Shown here piece after piece: positions 1 through 6,481 of a stretch of DNA of 8,464 bases. The stretch is taken from contig DIKB01000065.1 of assembly GCA_002421445.1 (NCBI GenBank), forward strand, positions 1 through 8,464, read 5' to 3'. Source of the DNA: Dehalococcoidia bacterium UBA5629 (GTDB lineage Bacteria; Chloroflexota; Dehalococcoidia; GIF9; UBA5629). Each line of letters begins with the position of its first letter. Positions within the stretch are counted from its first letter, which is position 1. Below the pieces are notes generated by a model. That model saw nothing but the letters and a program-made list of their open reading frames with translations, was not told the origin of the DNA and ran no database searches. The translations under genes and the position numbers were made by a program.

Positions 1-1445
1 GCTGCGTGCAGCAGTGCGGCTGGGGCGTGTACGACTTCAACGAGCGGCCCCTGCCGCACGACGAGAAGTGCCGCGCGTGCCACCGCTGCGTGACGTACTG
101 CCCGGCGCACTGCATCACCATCGAGAAGAACACGCTGGCGTTCCGCGACAACGACAACTGGTCGGCCGACGCCCGCAAGGCGGTCTGGCGCCAGGCGGAC
201 ACCGGCGGCGTTCTGCTCACCTCGATGGGCAACCCGCGCCCGTACGAGCGCATCTTCGACAAGCTGGTGCTCGACGCGTGCCAGGTCACCAACCCGTCGA
301 TCGACCCGCTTCGTGAGCCGATGGAGCTTCGTACCTTCCTCGGCAGGAAGCCCGACAGCGTCGCCGTCGAGATGGACGGAAAGGGCGGCTACCGCCTTGC
401 CGAGGGCGCCGGCATGAAGAACAACGTCGAGCTGGCGGTCCCGCTCATCTTCGGACCCATGTCGTACGGATCGGTGTCGCTCAACGTGCACCGGTCGCTC
501 GCGCTTGCCGCCGAGCGGCTCGGCATCCTGATGAACACGGGCGAGGGCGGTCTGCACGAGGACCTCTATCCATACCAGGACCACGTGATCGTGCAGGTCG
601 CGTCGGGACGCTTCGGCGTGACCCCCGAGCTGCTGCAGCGCGGCGCCGCCATCGAGATCAAGATCGGCCAGGGTGCAAAACCGGGGATCGCCGGACACCT
701 CCCCGGTGAAAAAGTGAGTTCCGAGGTATCGCTGACCAGGATGATACCCCAGGGTTCCGATGCCCTTTCTCCGGCGCCGCATCACGATATCTATTCTATC
801 GAAGATTTGTTGCAGCTTATACATGCTTTAAAGGAAGCGACCAATTATACAAAACCGATATCGGTTAAGATAGCCGCCGTTCACAACGCCGCTGCCATTG
901 CCAGTGGTATCGTGCGCGGCGGAGCTGATATCGTAGTTATAGACGGATTCAGAGGCGCCACCGGAGCTGCTCCCAAGGTCATCAGGGATAATGTAGGTAT
1001 CCCCATCGAACTGGCGCTGGCTTCGATCGACACCAGGCTCAGGCAGGAAGGTATACGAAACAAGGCATCTATTGTCGTCTCCGGCGGTATACGTAACAGC
1101 GGCGACGTGGTCAAAGCTATAGCACTTGGTGCCGATGCAGTGAACATCGGTACCGCCGCGCTTATAGCACTGGGTTGCCACATCTGCCAGCAATGTCATA
1201 CCGGAAAATGCTCCTGGGGAATTTGCACCAGCGACCTGCGGTTGACCAAGAGAGTTAATCCTGAAGTCGGTGCCCGTAGGTTAACGAATTTGATTCGTGG
1301 CTGGAGTTTAGAGATAAAAGACATACTGGGCGGTTTGGGGGTTAATGCTATAGAGAGCCTCAGGGGTAACCGTTTACATTTAAGAGGCATCGGTTTAACC
1401 GATACCGAGCTTCAAATCCTGGATGTCAGGGCTGCAGGGAGTTAA
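1..1445 (+). CDS. Glutamate synthase, ferredoxin plus FMN-binding domain subunit (GltB2-type), 5'-truncated
   Basis: FMN and iron-sulfur synthase subunit of a split, archaeal-type glutamate synthase (GOGAT), converting 2-oxoglutarate and glutamine-derived ammonia to glutamate in the cytoplasm. The frame is open from base 3, and the GTG at 6 lies inside a ferredoxin motif (CVQQCGWG), so the true start is upstream of the window. Numbering from that GTG, a second cluster motif is C22-x2-C25-x2-C28-x3-C32. The FMN-dependent TIM barrel follows, with GPMSYGSVS (150-158), NTGEGG (177-182), IKIGQGAKPG (218-227), HLPGEKV (231-237) and VSGGIRNSGD (358-367). C391-x5-C397-x4-C402 fits the 3Fe-4S spacing of GOGAT large subunits. 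About 480 residues are visible, near family length. The glutaminase domain is not in this window. gltB3 starts 2 nt downstream. G+C and codon use change abruptly near base 670. Domain assignment is sure; integrity as one natural gene is not. Confidence 0.93.
   Translation, partial: CVQQCGWGVYDFNERPLPHDEKCRACHRCVTYCPAHCITIEKNTLAFRDNDNWSADARKAVWRQADTGGVLLTSMGNPRPYERIFDKLVLDACQVTNPSIDPLREPMELRTFLGRKPDSVAVEMDGKGGYRLAEGAGMKNNVELAVPLIFGPMSYGSVSLNVHRSLALAAERLGILMNTGEGGLHEDLYPYQDHVIVQVASGRFGVTPELLQRGAAIEIKIGQGAKPGIAGHLPGEKVSSEVSLTRMIPQGSDALSPAPHHDIYSIEDLLQLIHALKEATNYTKPISVKIAAVHNAAAIASGIVRGGADIVVIDGFRGATGAAPKVIRDNVGIPIELALASIDTRLRQEGIRNKASIVVSGGIRNSGDVVKAIALGADAVNIGTAALIALGCHICQQCHTGKCSWGICTSDLRLTKRVNPEVGARRLTNLIRGWSLEIKDILGGLGVNAIESLRGNRLHLRGIGLTDTELQILDVRAAGS
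640..700. other. Intragenic composition breakpoint (possible chimeric join)
   Basis: Upstream of about base 665, codons end almost only in G or C (for example GAG ATC AAG ATC GGC CAG), and the first 60 bases have 43 G/C. From base 672 the codons become GGT GCA AAA CCG GGG, soon followed by GTA, AGG, ATA, AGT and TAT, and this style continues to the end of the window. The frame is unbroken and the protein motif across the join (IKIGQGAKPG) is intact, so the switch sits at a highly conserved site. That fits a misassembly at a shared sequence or homologous recombination between gltB2 alleles. Confidence 0.8.
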
Positions 1446-1447
1446 AA

Positions 1448-2206
1448 ATGAATATTAATAGTAAAACCTCAGTAAAAATAGATACTTGTGGCATTTACTA
1501 CCGGGACCTGAATGCAAGACTGAGGGAAGCAATGCAAAATGGTGCGCAGAATATAGAATTGACCAATGTCTGCGGGCAGAGATATATCGGAACAGATTTA
1601 AATAAACCGGTGGACATTGAGATTGTCGGAACGCCGGGCAACGACCTCGGTTCATTCATGGATGGCCCGCAAATCGTTGTTCAGGGCAATGCACAGGATG
1701 GCTGCGGCAACACCATGAATAACGGAAAAATCATTGTGCATGGGCATGCCGGCGATGTTCTCGGACTGGCGGCACGGGGCGGGACTATTTTTATCAGAGA
1801 CGGCGTCGGTTATCGATGCGGTATTCACATGAAGGAATACGGAGAACAGAAGCCTGTGCTGGTAATCGGTGGCTCGGCACAGGACTTTCTCGGCGAATAT
1901 ATGGCTGGAGGTACCCTCATTGTACTGGGTCTGGATTTAAAGAAAGGTGAAGGGCACAGAGCCAAATATATTGGCACCGGCATGCACGCCGGATCCATTT
2001 ATTTACGGGGCACCGTAGACAATTATCAGCTTGGAAAAGAGGTCGGCACTGCAGAATTAACCGAGACAGATACGCCAATCCTTGAACGATACGTTCACGA
2101 ATACAGTGAGTATTTCGGTGTTGACACCGCCAAGATTTTAGATGCCAAATTTATTAAACTATTTCCGCTGTATCTAAGGCCTTACGGAACGCTATACGCC
2201 TACTAA
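1448..2206 (+). CDS. Glutamate synthase GXGXG-domain subunit (GltB3-type)
   Basis: Stand-alone 252-residue counterpart of the C-terminal beta-helix domain of the GOGAT large subunit, a structural domain that packs against the FMN and glutaminase domains. The repeating glycine pattern is clear: GTPGNDLGSFMDG (61-73), GNAQDGCGNTMNNG (80-93), GHAGDVLGLAARGG (99-112), GGSAQDFLGEYMAGG (141-155) and GTGMHAGSIYLRG (176-188). Residues from about 205 form a helical tail. The ATG lies 2 nt after the gltB2 stop, with AGGGAG at 1436-1441 as ribosome binding site, so the two are probably co-transcribed and translationally coupled. Codon use matches the rest of the window downstream of base 670. Length is normal for separate GXGXG subunits. 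A related GXGXG domain occurs in formylmethanofuran dehydrogenase subunit C, but the GltB2 neighbour makes glutamate synthase by far the better call. Confidence 0.92.
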   Translation: MNINSKTSVKIDTCGIYYRDLNARLREAMQNGAQNIELTNVCGQRYIGTDLNKPVDIEIVGTPGNDLGSFMDGPQIVVQGNAQDGCGNTMNNGKIIVHGHAGDVLGLAARGGTIFIRDGVGYRCGIHMKEYGEQKPVLVIGGSAQDFLGEYMAGGTLIVLGLDLKKGEGHRAKYIGTGMHAGSIYLRGTVDNYQLGKEVGTAELTETDTPILERYVHEYSEYFGVDTAKILDAKFIKLFPLYLRPYGTLYAY

Positions 2207-2226
2207 CAGTGTGTGAGATAAACGAT

Positions 2227-2509
2227 ATGGTCATGCAAGAGGTCCGTGATGTCGAGAAGAAGATCGCAGCTATACTGCGAGAAATTGAAGAAGGTAGGTA
2301 CATGCAAATTTATTATGGCGGAGAAATCAAGCGATGCACTGTTTGAGATCCCCGTCCGTTTGAATAAGATCGGATTTGTGTTGTTGAGCAGTTTTAATCC
2401 GGCTGCCGCCGCCGCAGAAGCCGGGATTGAGGTAACCTGTAAAGCAATGAGCGGTCTTGTCCCTATCGACTGTTTGAAAAGATTTGATGATGTCATGAGA
2501 GGCGGATAG
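2227..2509 (+). pseudogene. Short NrpR-domain (DUF128) C-terminal fragment with an apparent +1 frameshift
   Basis: Two overlapping frames together match the end of the NrpR protein encoded at 6482-7477. Frame one starts at ATG 2227 (residues MVMQEVRDVEKK) and reaches GGEI at 2317-2328. Dropping one A near 2329 continues into SDALFEIPV, IGFVLLSSFNPAAAAAEAGI and a stop at 2507-2509. The join GEISDALFEIPV lines up without gaps with GEIGETVCQIPV of NrpR (273-284), and FNPAAAAAEAGIEV with LNPVATVVESGIEV. The repaired product would be 93 residues, only the last third of a normal NrpR domain, with no winged helix. As written, the first frame stops at 2341-2343 after 38 codons; the second is open from 2246 but without a good ribosome site. 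It sits 20 nt after gltB3 and 5 nt before the regulator gene. It could be a decaying NrpR copy, a small real gene with a sequencing error, or (less likely) a programmed frameshift. Confidence 0.68.
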
Positions 2510-2514
2510 CAAAA

Positions 2515-3204
2515 ATGGTGAAAGCAAAACACCGGGTACTGATTCTCGGTAATGACACGACAGAAGTGGGCAGAATAAAATCTCAACTGGAGTTGCAGGA
2601 TTTCGCCTGTATAACAGCTCAACCCGGTGATGAAGCAATAATCGTAGCAGCTCTTGCTGTAATCGATATAGACAGCATTACGATCCCAAGTCAGATAGAA
2701 TCTCTATTGACGGCACTCAGGCAAAAAGAACAGATCCCTGTAGTCGCTCTGCTTCAACCAAACGAGCTACATATACTTCGGGCTCATTCCGATGTCGAAG
2801 ACTTTATGTTAAAGCCATGGGATGTCCGGGAACTGGTTTTTCGCATACAGAGAATTATTCGACGTATCGAGAGTTCGAATAGTAATGTTATTGTGTGCAA
2901 TGACCTGCGCATCGACACCGATAAATGCGAGGTATCAATAGCAGGAGAACTGCTGGACCTGACCTTTACAGAATATGAACTATTGAAATATCTCGCATCC
3001 AATAGAGGCAAGGTATTCAGCCGTGAAGCTCTCCTCACCGATGTCTGGGGTTATAACTACTATGGCGGCGAGCGAACAGTTGACGTGCATATTCGGAGGT
3101 TACGGAGCAAAATTGAAGTCGGCGCACGCATTTTTGTTGAAACCGTCAGAAATATCGGCTATAAATTCGACGATTTCTCCGCAAAAATCCCTAAAAAAGG
3201 CTGA
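2515..3204 (+). CDS. OmpR-family response regulator with degenerate receiver, GlnR-like
   Basis: Cytoplasmic DNA-binding regulator, 229 residues. The receiver covers about residues 6-115. Aligned by eye to PhoB, the acidic pair is replaced by G12-N13 and the conserved Thr/Ser by L80, while the phosphoacceptor position keeps D51 and the lysine is K100 (LKPW). Such a pocket is unlikely to be phosphorylated normally. The C-terminal winged helix (about 125-220) is typical OmpR/PhoB: LTFTEYELLKYLASNRGKVF, SREALLTDVWGY, RTVDVHIRRLRSKI and VRNIGYKF. No kinase gene is seen nearby. This recalls actinobacterial GlnR, an orphan OmpR-type nitrogen regulator with a non-canonical pocket that retains its Asp. 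Start ATG 2515 has GAGAGGCGG at 2497-2505. Placement directly before glnA, with 11-bp repeats 13 bp after its stop, supports a role in nitrogen control (inference). Family is certain, the GlnR-like role moderately likely. Confidence 0.88.
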   Translation: MVKAKHRVLILGNDTTEVGRIKSQLELQDFACITAQPGDEAIIVAALAVIDIDSITIPSQIESLLTALRQKEQIPVVALLQPNELHILRAHSDVEDFMLKPWDVRELVFRIQRIIRRIESSNSNVIVCNDLRIDTDKCEVSIAGELLDLTFTEYELLKYLASNRGKVFSREALLTDVWGYNYYGGERTVDVHIRRLRSKIEVGARIFVETVRNIGYKFDDFSAKIPKKG

Positions 3205-3216
3205 AATCGCTGTTTT

Positions 3217-3244
3217 TTAACATGATTGTAACATTTCCGTAACC
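3217..3244 (+). promoter_or_regulatory. Three 11-bp-spaced TTAAC/GTAAC repeats, candidate OmpR/GlnR-type operator
   Basis: TTAACA (3217-3222), GTAACA (3228-3233) and GTAACC (3239-3244) recur at exactly 11 bp. This is the geometry bound by tandem OmpR-family dimers (PHO boxes), and the GTAAC-N6-GTAAC pair resembles the GTnAC-N6-GAAAC half-sites described for actinobacterial GlnR. The repeats lie between an OmpR-family regulator gene and glnA. Binding is inferred; the repeats are seen directly. Confidence 0.65.
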
Positions 3245-3253
3245 TGACAGAAA

Positions 3254-3259
3254 TAAGAT
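3254..3259 (+). promoter_or_regulatory. Candidate -10 box TAAGAT for glnA, placed for PhoB-type activation
   Basis: TAAGAT matches the sigma70 -10 consensus at 4 of 6 positions and begins 10 bp after the last base of the third 11-bp repeat. In PhoB-activated promoters the repeats replace the -35 and stand about this far from the -10. There is no good -35 hexamer, as expected for an activated promoter. Transcription would start near 3266, giving a leader of about 120 nt. Confidence 0.4.
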
Positions 3260-3324
3260 TTTGCGATCATTTAAAGAGTAATAACGAGAGGAGGTGCCGC
3301 ACTTAGATAAACGCATTATTATGA

Positions 3325-3330
3325 TACAAT
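3325..3330 (+). promoter_or_regulatory. Alternative -10 box TACAAT upstream of glnA
   Basis: TACAAT matches TATAAT at 5 of 6 positions, but the bases 16-17 bp upstream (around 3302-3308) do not resemble TTGACA. If used, transcription would begin near 3337, immediately before the tandem GGTGTAATA repeat, which would then be well placed as a repressor site. Confidence 0.3.
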
Positions 3331-3340
3331 TTCTTAATAT

Positions 3341-3360
3341 CGGTGTAATAAGGTGTAATA
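3341..3360 (+). repeat. 10-bp tandem repeat (C/A)GGTGTAATA in the glnA leader
   Basis: CGGTGTAATA is followed directly by AGGTGTAATA, differing only in the first base, and ends 6 bp before the glnA ribosome binding site. A one-turn direct repeat between promoter candidates and the ribosome site could be an operator, possibly for the NrpR-like protein or the OmpR-type regulator. It does not match the inverted GGAA-N6-TTCC NrpR operator known from Methanococcus maripaludis. Confidence 0.45.
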
Positions 3361-3385
3361 ATAAGTAAGGAGGTTTACTTTAATC

Positions 3386-4732
3386 ATGGCAGACTCAAAG
3401 ATAAAAGGCGTTGATGCAAAAGAATACGTTCTTAAAACATCAAAAGAACACAATGTAAAATTTGTCCATCTATGGTTCACTGACGTCCTGGGCGTGCTCA
3501 AAAGTTTCGCTATCACCATCGATGAACTGGAAACCGCACTGAATGAAGGCATGGGATTCGATGGTTCATCTATTGAAGGCTTTTGCCGCATAGATGAAAG
3601 CGATATGATCGCTTTGCCCGATCCCGGCACATTCCGTCTGCTTCCATGGAGACCAACAGAGGATGCAGTCGGACGGATGTTCTGCGATATCTATAAACCG
3701 GATGGTGCCCCGTTCGATGGCGACCCCCGCCATGTCCTGAAAAAGAATCTCAAGAAGGCCGCAGATATGGGCTACACATTTTACGTTGGTCCCGAGCTTG
3801 AATATTTCTATTTCAAGAATTCGAAGGGCACTGAGTTCCTCGATGCCGGCGGCTATTTTGATATGGTGCCGCTCGATATGGCGCAGGATCTGAGGAGAGA
3901 GACTGTCCTGACCCTGGAGAAAATGGGGATCGGTGTAGAATACTCTCATCATGAGGTAGCGCCGAGCCAGCACGAGATAGATATGCGCTATACCGATGCG
4001 TTGACCATGGCAGATCAGGTCATGACCTACCGCTTAATTGTAAAACAGGTAGCGTTACAACATGGTTTCCATGCTACATTCATGCCAAAACCGGTATTCG
4101 GTGTTAATGGCAGCGGTATGCACGTTCATCAATCCCTGTTTAAGGGCAATACCAATGCGTTTTTCGACGCGTCGGATAAATATAGCCTGTCCAAAACAGC
4201 CAAACAGTACATTGCAGGCATCCTCAAGCATGCCCCGGAGATCACAGCGATCAATAACCAGTGGGTGAACTCCTACAAACGACTGGTGCCGGGCTATGAG
4301 GCGCCGGTATATATCACATGGGCACGCCGTAATCGATCCGATCTGGTTCGTGTCCCTGAGTACAAACCGGGAAGAGAAAAAGCAACCAGAATGGAATTAC
4401 GCTCTCCTGATCCCGGCTGCAACCCTTATCTCTGCTTCAGCGTCATGCTGGCTGCCGGACTTGAAGGCATCGAGAAAGGCTATGAATTACCTCCACCCGT
4501 AGAAGAAAATGTCTATCATATGTCCGACAAAGATAGAAAGCGCAGAGGCATTAAGACGTTGCCGGGAAGCCTTGCAGAAGCCGTTCAACTTGTCGAAAAG
4601 AGCGATCTGGTAAAGAAAACTCTGGGCGATCATGTTTTTAATGCTTTTATCGAAAACAAGAAGATCGAATGGGATATGTACCGCACTCAGGTAACCAATT
4701 GGGAGATTGAAAGGTACCTGCCAATAATATAA
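3386..4732 (+). CDS. glnA: Glutamine synthetase type I
   Basis: Dodecameric cytoplasmic enzyme making glutamine from glutamate, ammonia and ATP; 448 residues, usual for GSI. The N-terminal beta-grasp domain has GFDGSSIEGF (57-66, latch Asp D59). Catalytic-domain signatures follow: GPELEYF (135-141), EVAPSQHEID (190-199) for metal ligands, MPKPVFGVNGSGMH (233-246) with H246, NSYKRLVPGYEAP (295-307), ARRNRSDLVRVP (313-324) and MELRSPDPGCNPY (336-348) with E337 and R339. At the site of the adenylylated tyrosine it reads NVYHMSD (375-381) instead of NLYDLPPEE, so control by adenylylation looks unlikely, and the length fits the alpha subdivision. Start ATG 3386 is preceded by AAGGAGG at 3367-3373. 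It is preceded by an OmpR-type regulator and candidate operator repeats, and heads a unit with nadE and nrpR. No missing active-site motif was noticed. Confidence 0.97.
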   Translation: MADSKIKGVDAKEYVLKTSKEHNVKFVHLWFTDVLGVLKSFAITIDELETALNEGMGFDGSSIEGFCRIDESDMIALPDPGTFRLLPWRPTEDAVGRMFCDIYKPDGAPFDGDPRHVLKKNLKKAADMGYTFYVGPELEYFYFKNSKGTEFLDAGGYFDMVPLDMAQDLRRETVLTLEKMGIGVEYSHHEVAPSQHEIDMRYTDALTMADQVMTYRLIVKQVALQHGFHATFMPKPVFGVNGSGMHVHQSLFKGNTNAFFDASDKYSLSKTAKQYIAGILKHAPEITAINNQWVNSYKRLVPGYEAPVYITWARRNRSDLVRVPEYKPGREKATRMELRSPDPGCNPYLCFSVMLAAGLEGIEKGYELPPPVEENVYHMSDKDRKRRGIKTLPGSLAEAVQLVEKSDLVKKTLGDHVFNAFIENKKIEWDMYRTQVTNWEIERYLPII

Positions 4733-4741
4733 ACTTAGTGC

Positions 4742-6478
4742 ATGCGTAAGTTACGGATAGGTCTTGCCCAGATCAATACAACCGTTGGCGATTTTTCCGG
4801 CAACCTTGAGAAAATGCTCAGGGCAGTTGCTGAAGCCAGATCGATGGGTGTTGATCTGATAACATTCCCCGAGCTTGCCATCTGTGGTTATCCTCCGGAG
4901 GACCTCTTATTCAAGCCAAGGTTCATTGATGAGAACCTGAAATACCTGGATAGGCTTGTTGAGGGGTCCTCTGGCATTAGTATCATTGTCGGCTTCATCC
5001 ATTCTAAAGAGGATATTTATAACGCCGCCGCTCTTATTCATGACGGAAAACTGGCAGCTGTCTATAAAAAAATGTATCTGCCCAACTATGGCGTGTTCGA
5101 TGAGAACCGTTACTTCCAGGCCGGAGATCAATGCCCTGTTTATGTTATAGGTGGTGTCGGCATAGGCATTACCATCTGCGAAGATCTGTGGTATGAAGCT
5201 GGGCCTGCCACAGTGCAGGCGTATGCCGGCGCAGAGGTTATAGTCAATATCAGCGCTTCCCCCTATCACATGGGCAAAGGAAACTTCAGAGAGCGGATGA
5301 TAGGGATACGCGCCTCCGATAATTTGACAATCATTGCCTATAATAACCTCGTCGGTGGTCAGGATGAGCTTGTCTTTGACGGCAATAGCTTGATACTTGA
5401 TGAACACGGAACGGTCATCGCACGAGGCAAACAATTTGAAGAGGATATGATCATTGCTGATCTGGACATCGAATCTGTGTTTCGCAGCCGTCTTCATGAC
5501 CCGCGATGGCGCAAAGAGACACTTCTCAGAGGCAGCGAATCACGATACGAATCCAAACAGTTTATCTCAGAAAAATTTTCGGATGCACCGAAGCCGCCAT
5601 TATCTGCCGCTCAATCGAAGGTTCGAGTTCTCCCCGGTGAGGTATACCATGCTCTCGTCCTCGGTACTCATGATTATGTGATCAAAAACGAATTTCAAAA
5701 GGTAGTCATTGGCCTCTCCGGTGGAGTTGATTCCAGTATAGTAGCAACAATCGCTGTCGATGCCCTCGGCGCTGATAACGTAATCGGCGTATCAATGCCT
5801 TCACGATTCACGTCCGAAGAAAACAAAACAGACGCTAAACTACTTGCTGATAATCTCGGCATAAAACTGTTAACGATACCTATCGAAAATGCCTATACAT
5901 CCTATCTGGATTCGCTGGCAGACACATTTACCGGAACCAGTCTGAATAGTACCGAGGAAAACATCCAGGCGCGTATCAGGGGCAACTTCCTGATGGCGTT
6001 ATCCAATAAATTTGGCTGGCTGGTACTGACAACGGGAAACAAGAGTGAATATGCTACGGGATATACAACACTCTATGGTGATATGGCTGGAGGCTTTGCG
6101 GTAATCAAAGATGTGCCGAAGACGCTGGTGTACGAAGTAGCAAAATACCGTAACGATCTCGCAGGAAAGTCCTTAATACCCGATTCGGTATTAACCAAAG
6201 AACCAAGTGCTGAACTGCGTCCCAATCAGCGCGATGTGGATAGCCTGCCTCCATACGCTGTCCTTGATCCGATTTTAACCGCATATGTTGAGCAAGATAA
6301 GAGCATTGAGCAAATCATCGACATGGGATTTCCAGAGGATGCTGTGAAACGCGCAGCAAGGCTGGTTGATACCAGCGAATATAAACGAAGGCAATCACCT
6401 CCGGGCATTAAGATTACATCGAGGGCATTTGGCAGAGATAGAAGGCTGCCATTAACCAGCCGATTTAGAGGACAGTAA
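4742..6478 (+). CDS. nadE: Glutamine-dependent NAD+ synthetase
   Basis: Last step of NAD biosynthesis: amidates deamido-NAD using ATP and ammonia released from glutamine by its own N-terminal domain. The 578-residue length fits the two-domain form. The nitrilase-fold glutaminase (about 4-270) shows triad E44 in FPELAICGYPPEDL, K110 four residues before the proline of LPNYGVFDE, and C146 in ITICEDLW. The synthetase domain (about 295-575) has the ATP-binding P-loop GLSGGVDSS (324-332), TTGNKSEYATGY (430-441), GDMAGGFAVIKDV (446-458), KEPSAELRPNQRD (486-498) and the C-terminal signature SPPGIKITSRAFGRDRRLP (552-570). The ATG lies 9 nt after the glnA stop without a clear Shine-Dalgarno, suggesting translational coupling; a GTG at 4738 is out of frame. 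Its place right behind glnA ties NAD amidation to glutamine supply. Confidence 0.96.
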   Translation: MRKLRIGLAQINTTVGDFSGNLEKMLRAVAEARSMGVDLITFPELAICGYPPEDLLFKPRFIDENLKYLDRLVEGSSGISIIVGFIHSKEDIYNAAALIHDGKLAAVYKKMYLPNYGVFDENRYFQAGDQCPVYVIGGVGIGITICEDLWYEAGPATVQAYAGAEVIVNISASPYHMGKGNFRERMIGIRASDNLTIIAYNNLVGGQDELVFDGNSLILDEHGTVIARGKQFEEDMIIADLDIESVFRSRLHDPRWRKETLLRGSESRYESKQFISEKFSDAPKPPLSAAQSKVRVLPGEVYHALVLGTHDYVIKNEFQKVVIGLSGGVDSSIVATIAVDALGADNVIGVSMPSRFTSEENKTDAKLLADNLGIKLLTIPIENAYTSYLDSLADTFTGTSLNSTEENIQARIRGNFLMALSNKFGWLVLTTGNKSEYATGYTTLYGDMAGGFAVIKDVPKTLVYEVAKYRNDLAGKSLIPDSVLTKEPSAELRPNQRDVDSLPPYAVLDPILTAYVEQDKSIEQIIDMGFPEDAVKRAARLVDTSEYKRRQSPPGIKITSRAFGRDRRLPLTSRFRGQ

Positions 6479-6481
6479 CAC

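Noticed and set aside
828..1199. Long minus-strand frames opposite gltB2, and similar ones opposite glnA, nadE and nrpR
   Set aside because: They lie fully opposite well-supported genes and have no recognisable domains or start signals.
2285..2316. Promoter TTGAAG...TATTAT before the regulator gene
   Set aside because: The spacer is 20 bp, too long, and it lies inside the NrpR-domain fragment.
2320..2345. Programmed +1 frameshift at GTT TGA in the NrpR-domain fragment
   Set aside because: No Shine-Dalgarno sits at the RF2-like distance and the codon before the stop is not CTT; the alignment places the extra base nearer 2329. An indel is simpler.
2868..2880. GTTCGAAT resembling a tRNA T-loop
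   Set aside because: It lies inside the regulator gene and no acceptor or anticodon stem surrounds it.
3294..3368. Possible leader peptide before glnA (GTG 3294 or ATG 3321, ending at TAA 3366-3368), with AGGAGGTG nearby
   Set aside because: The ribosome-site-like sequence overlaps the GTG and is too far from the ATG; the peptide has no Gln or Glu run or attenuator hairpin.
3205..3385. Glutamine riboswitch or other structured RNA in the glnA leader
   Set aside because: No extended complementary stems were found by eye; the direct repeats explain the visible structure better.
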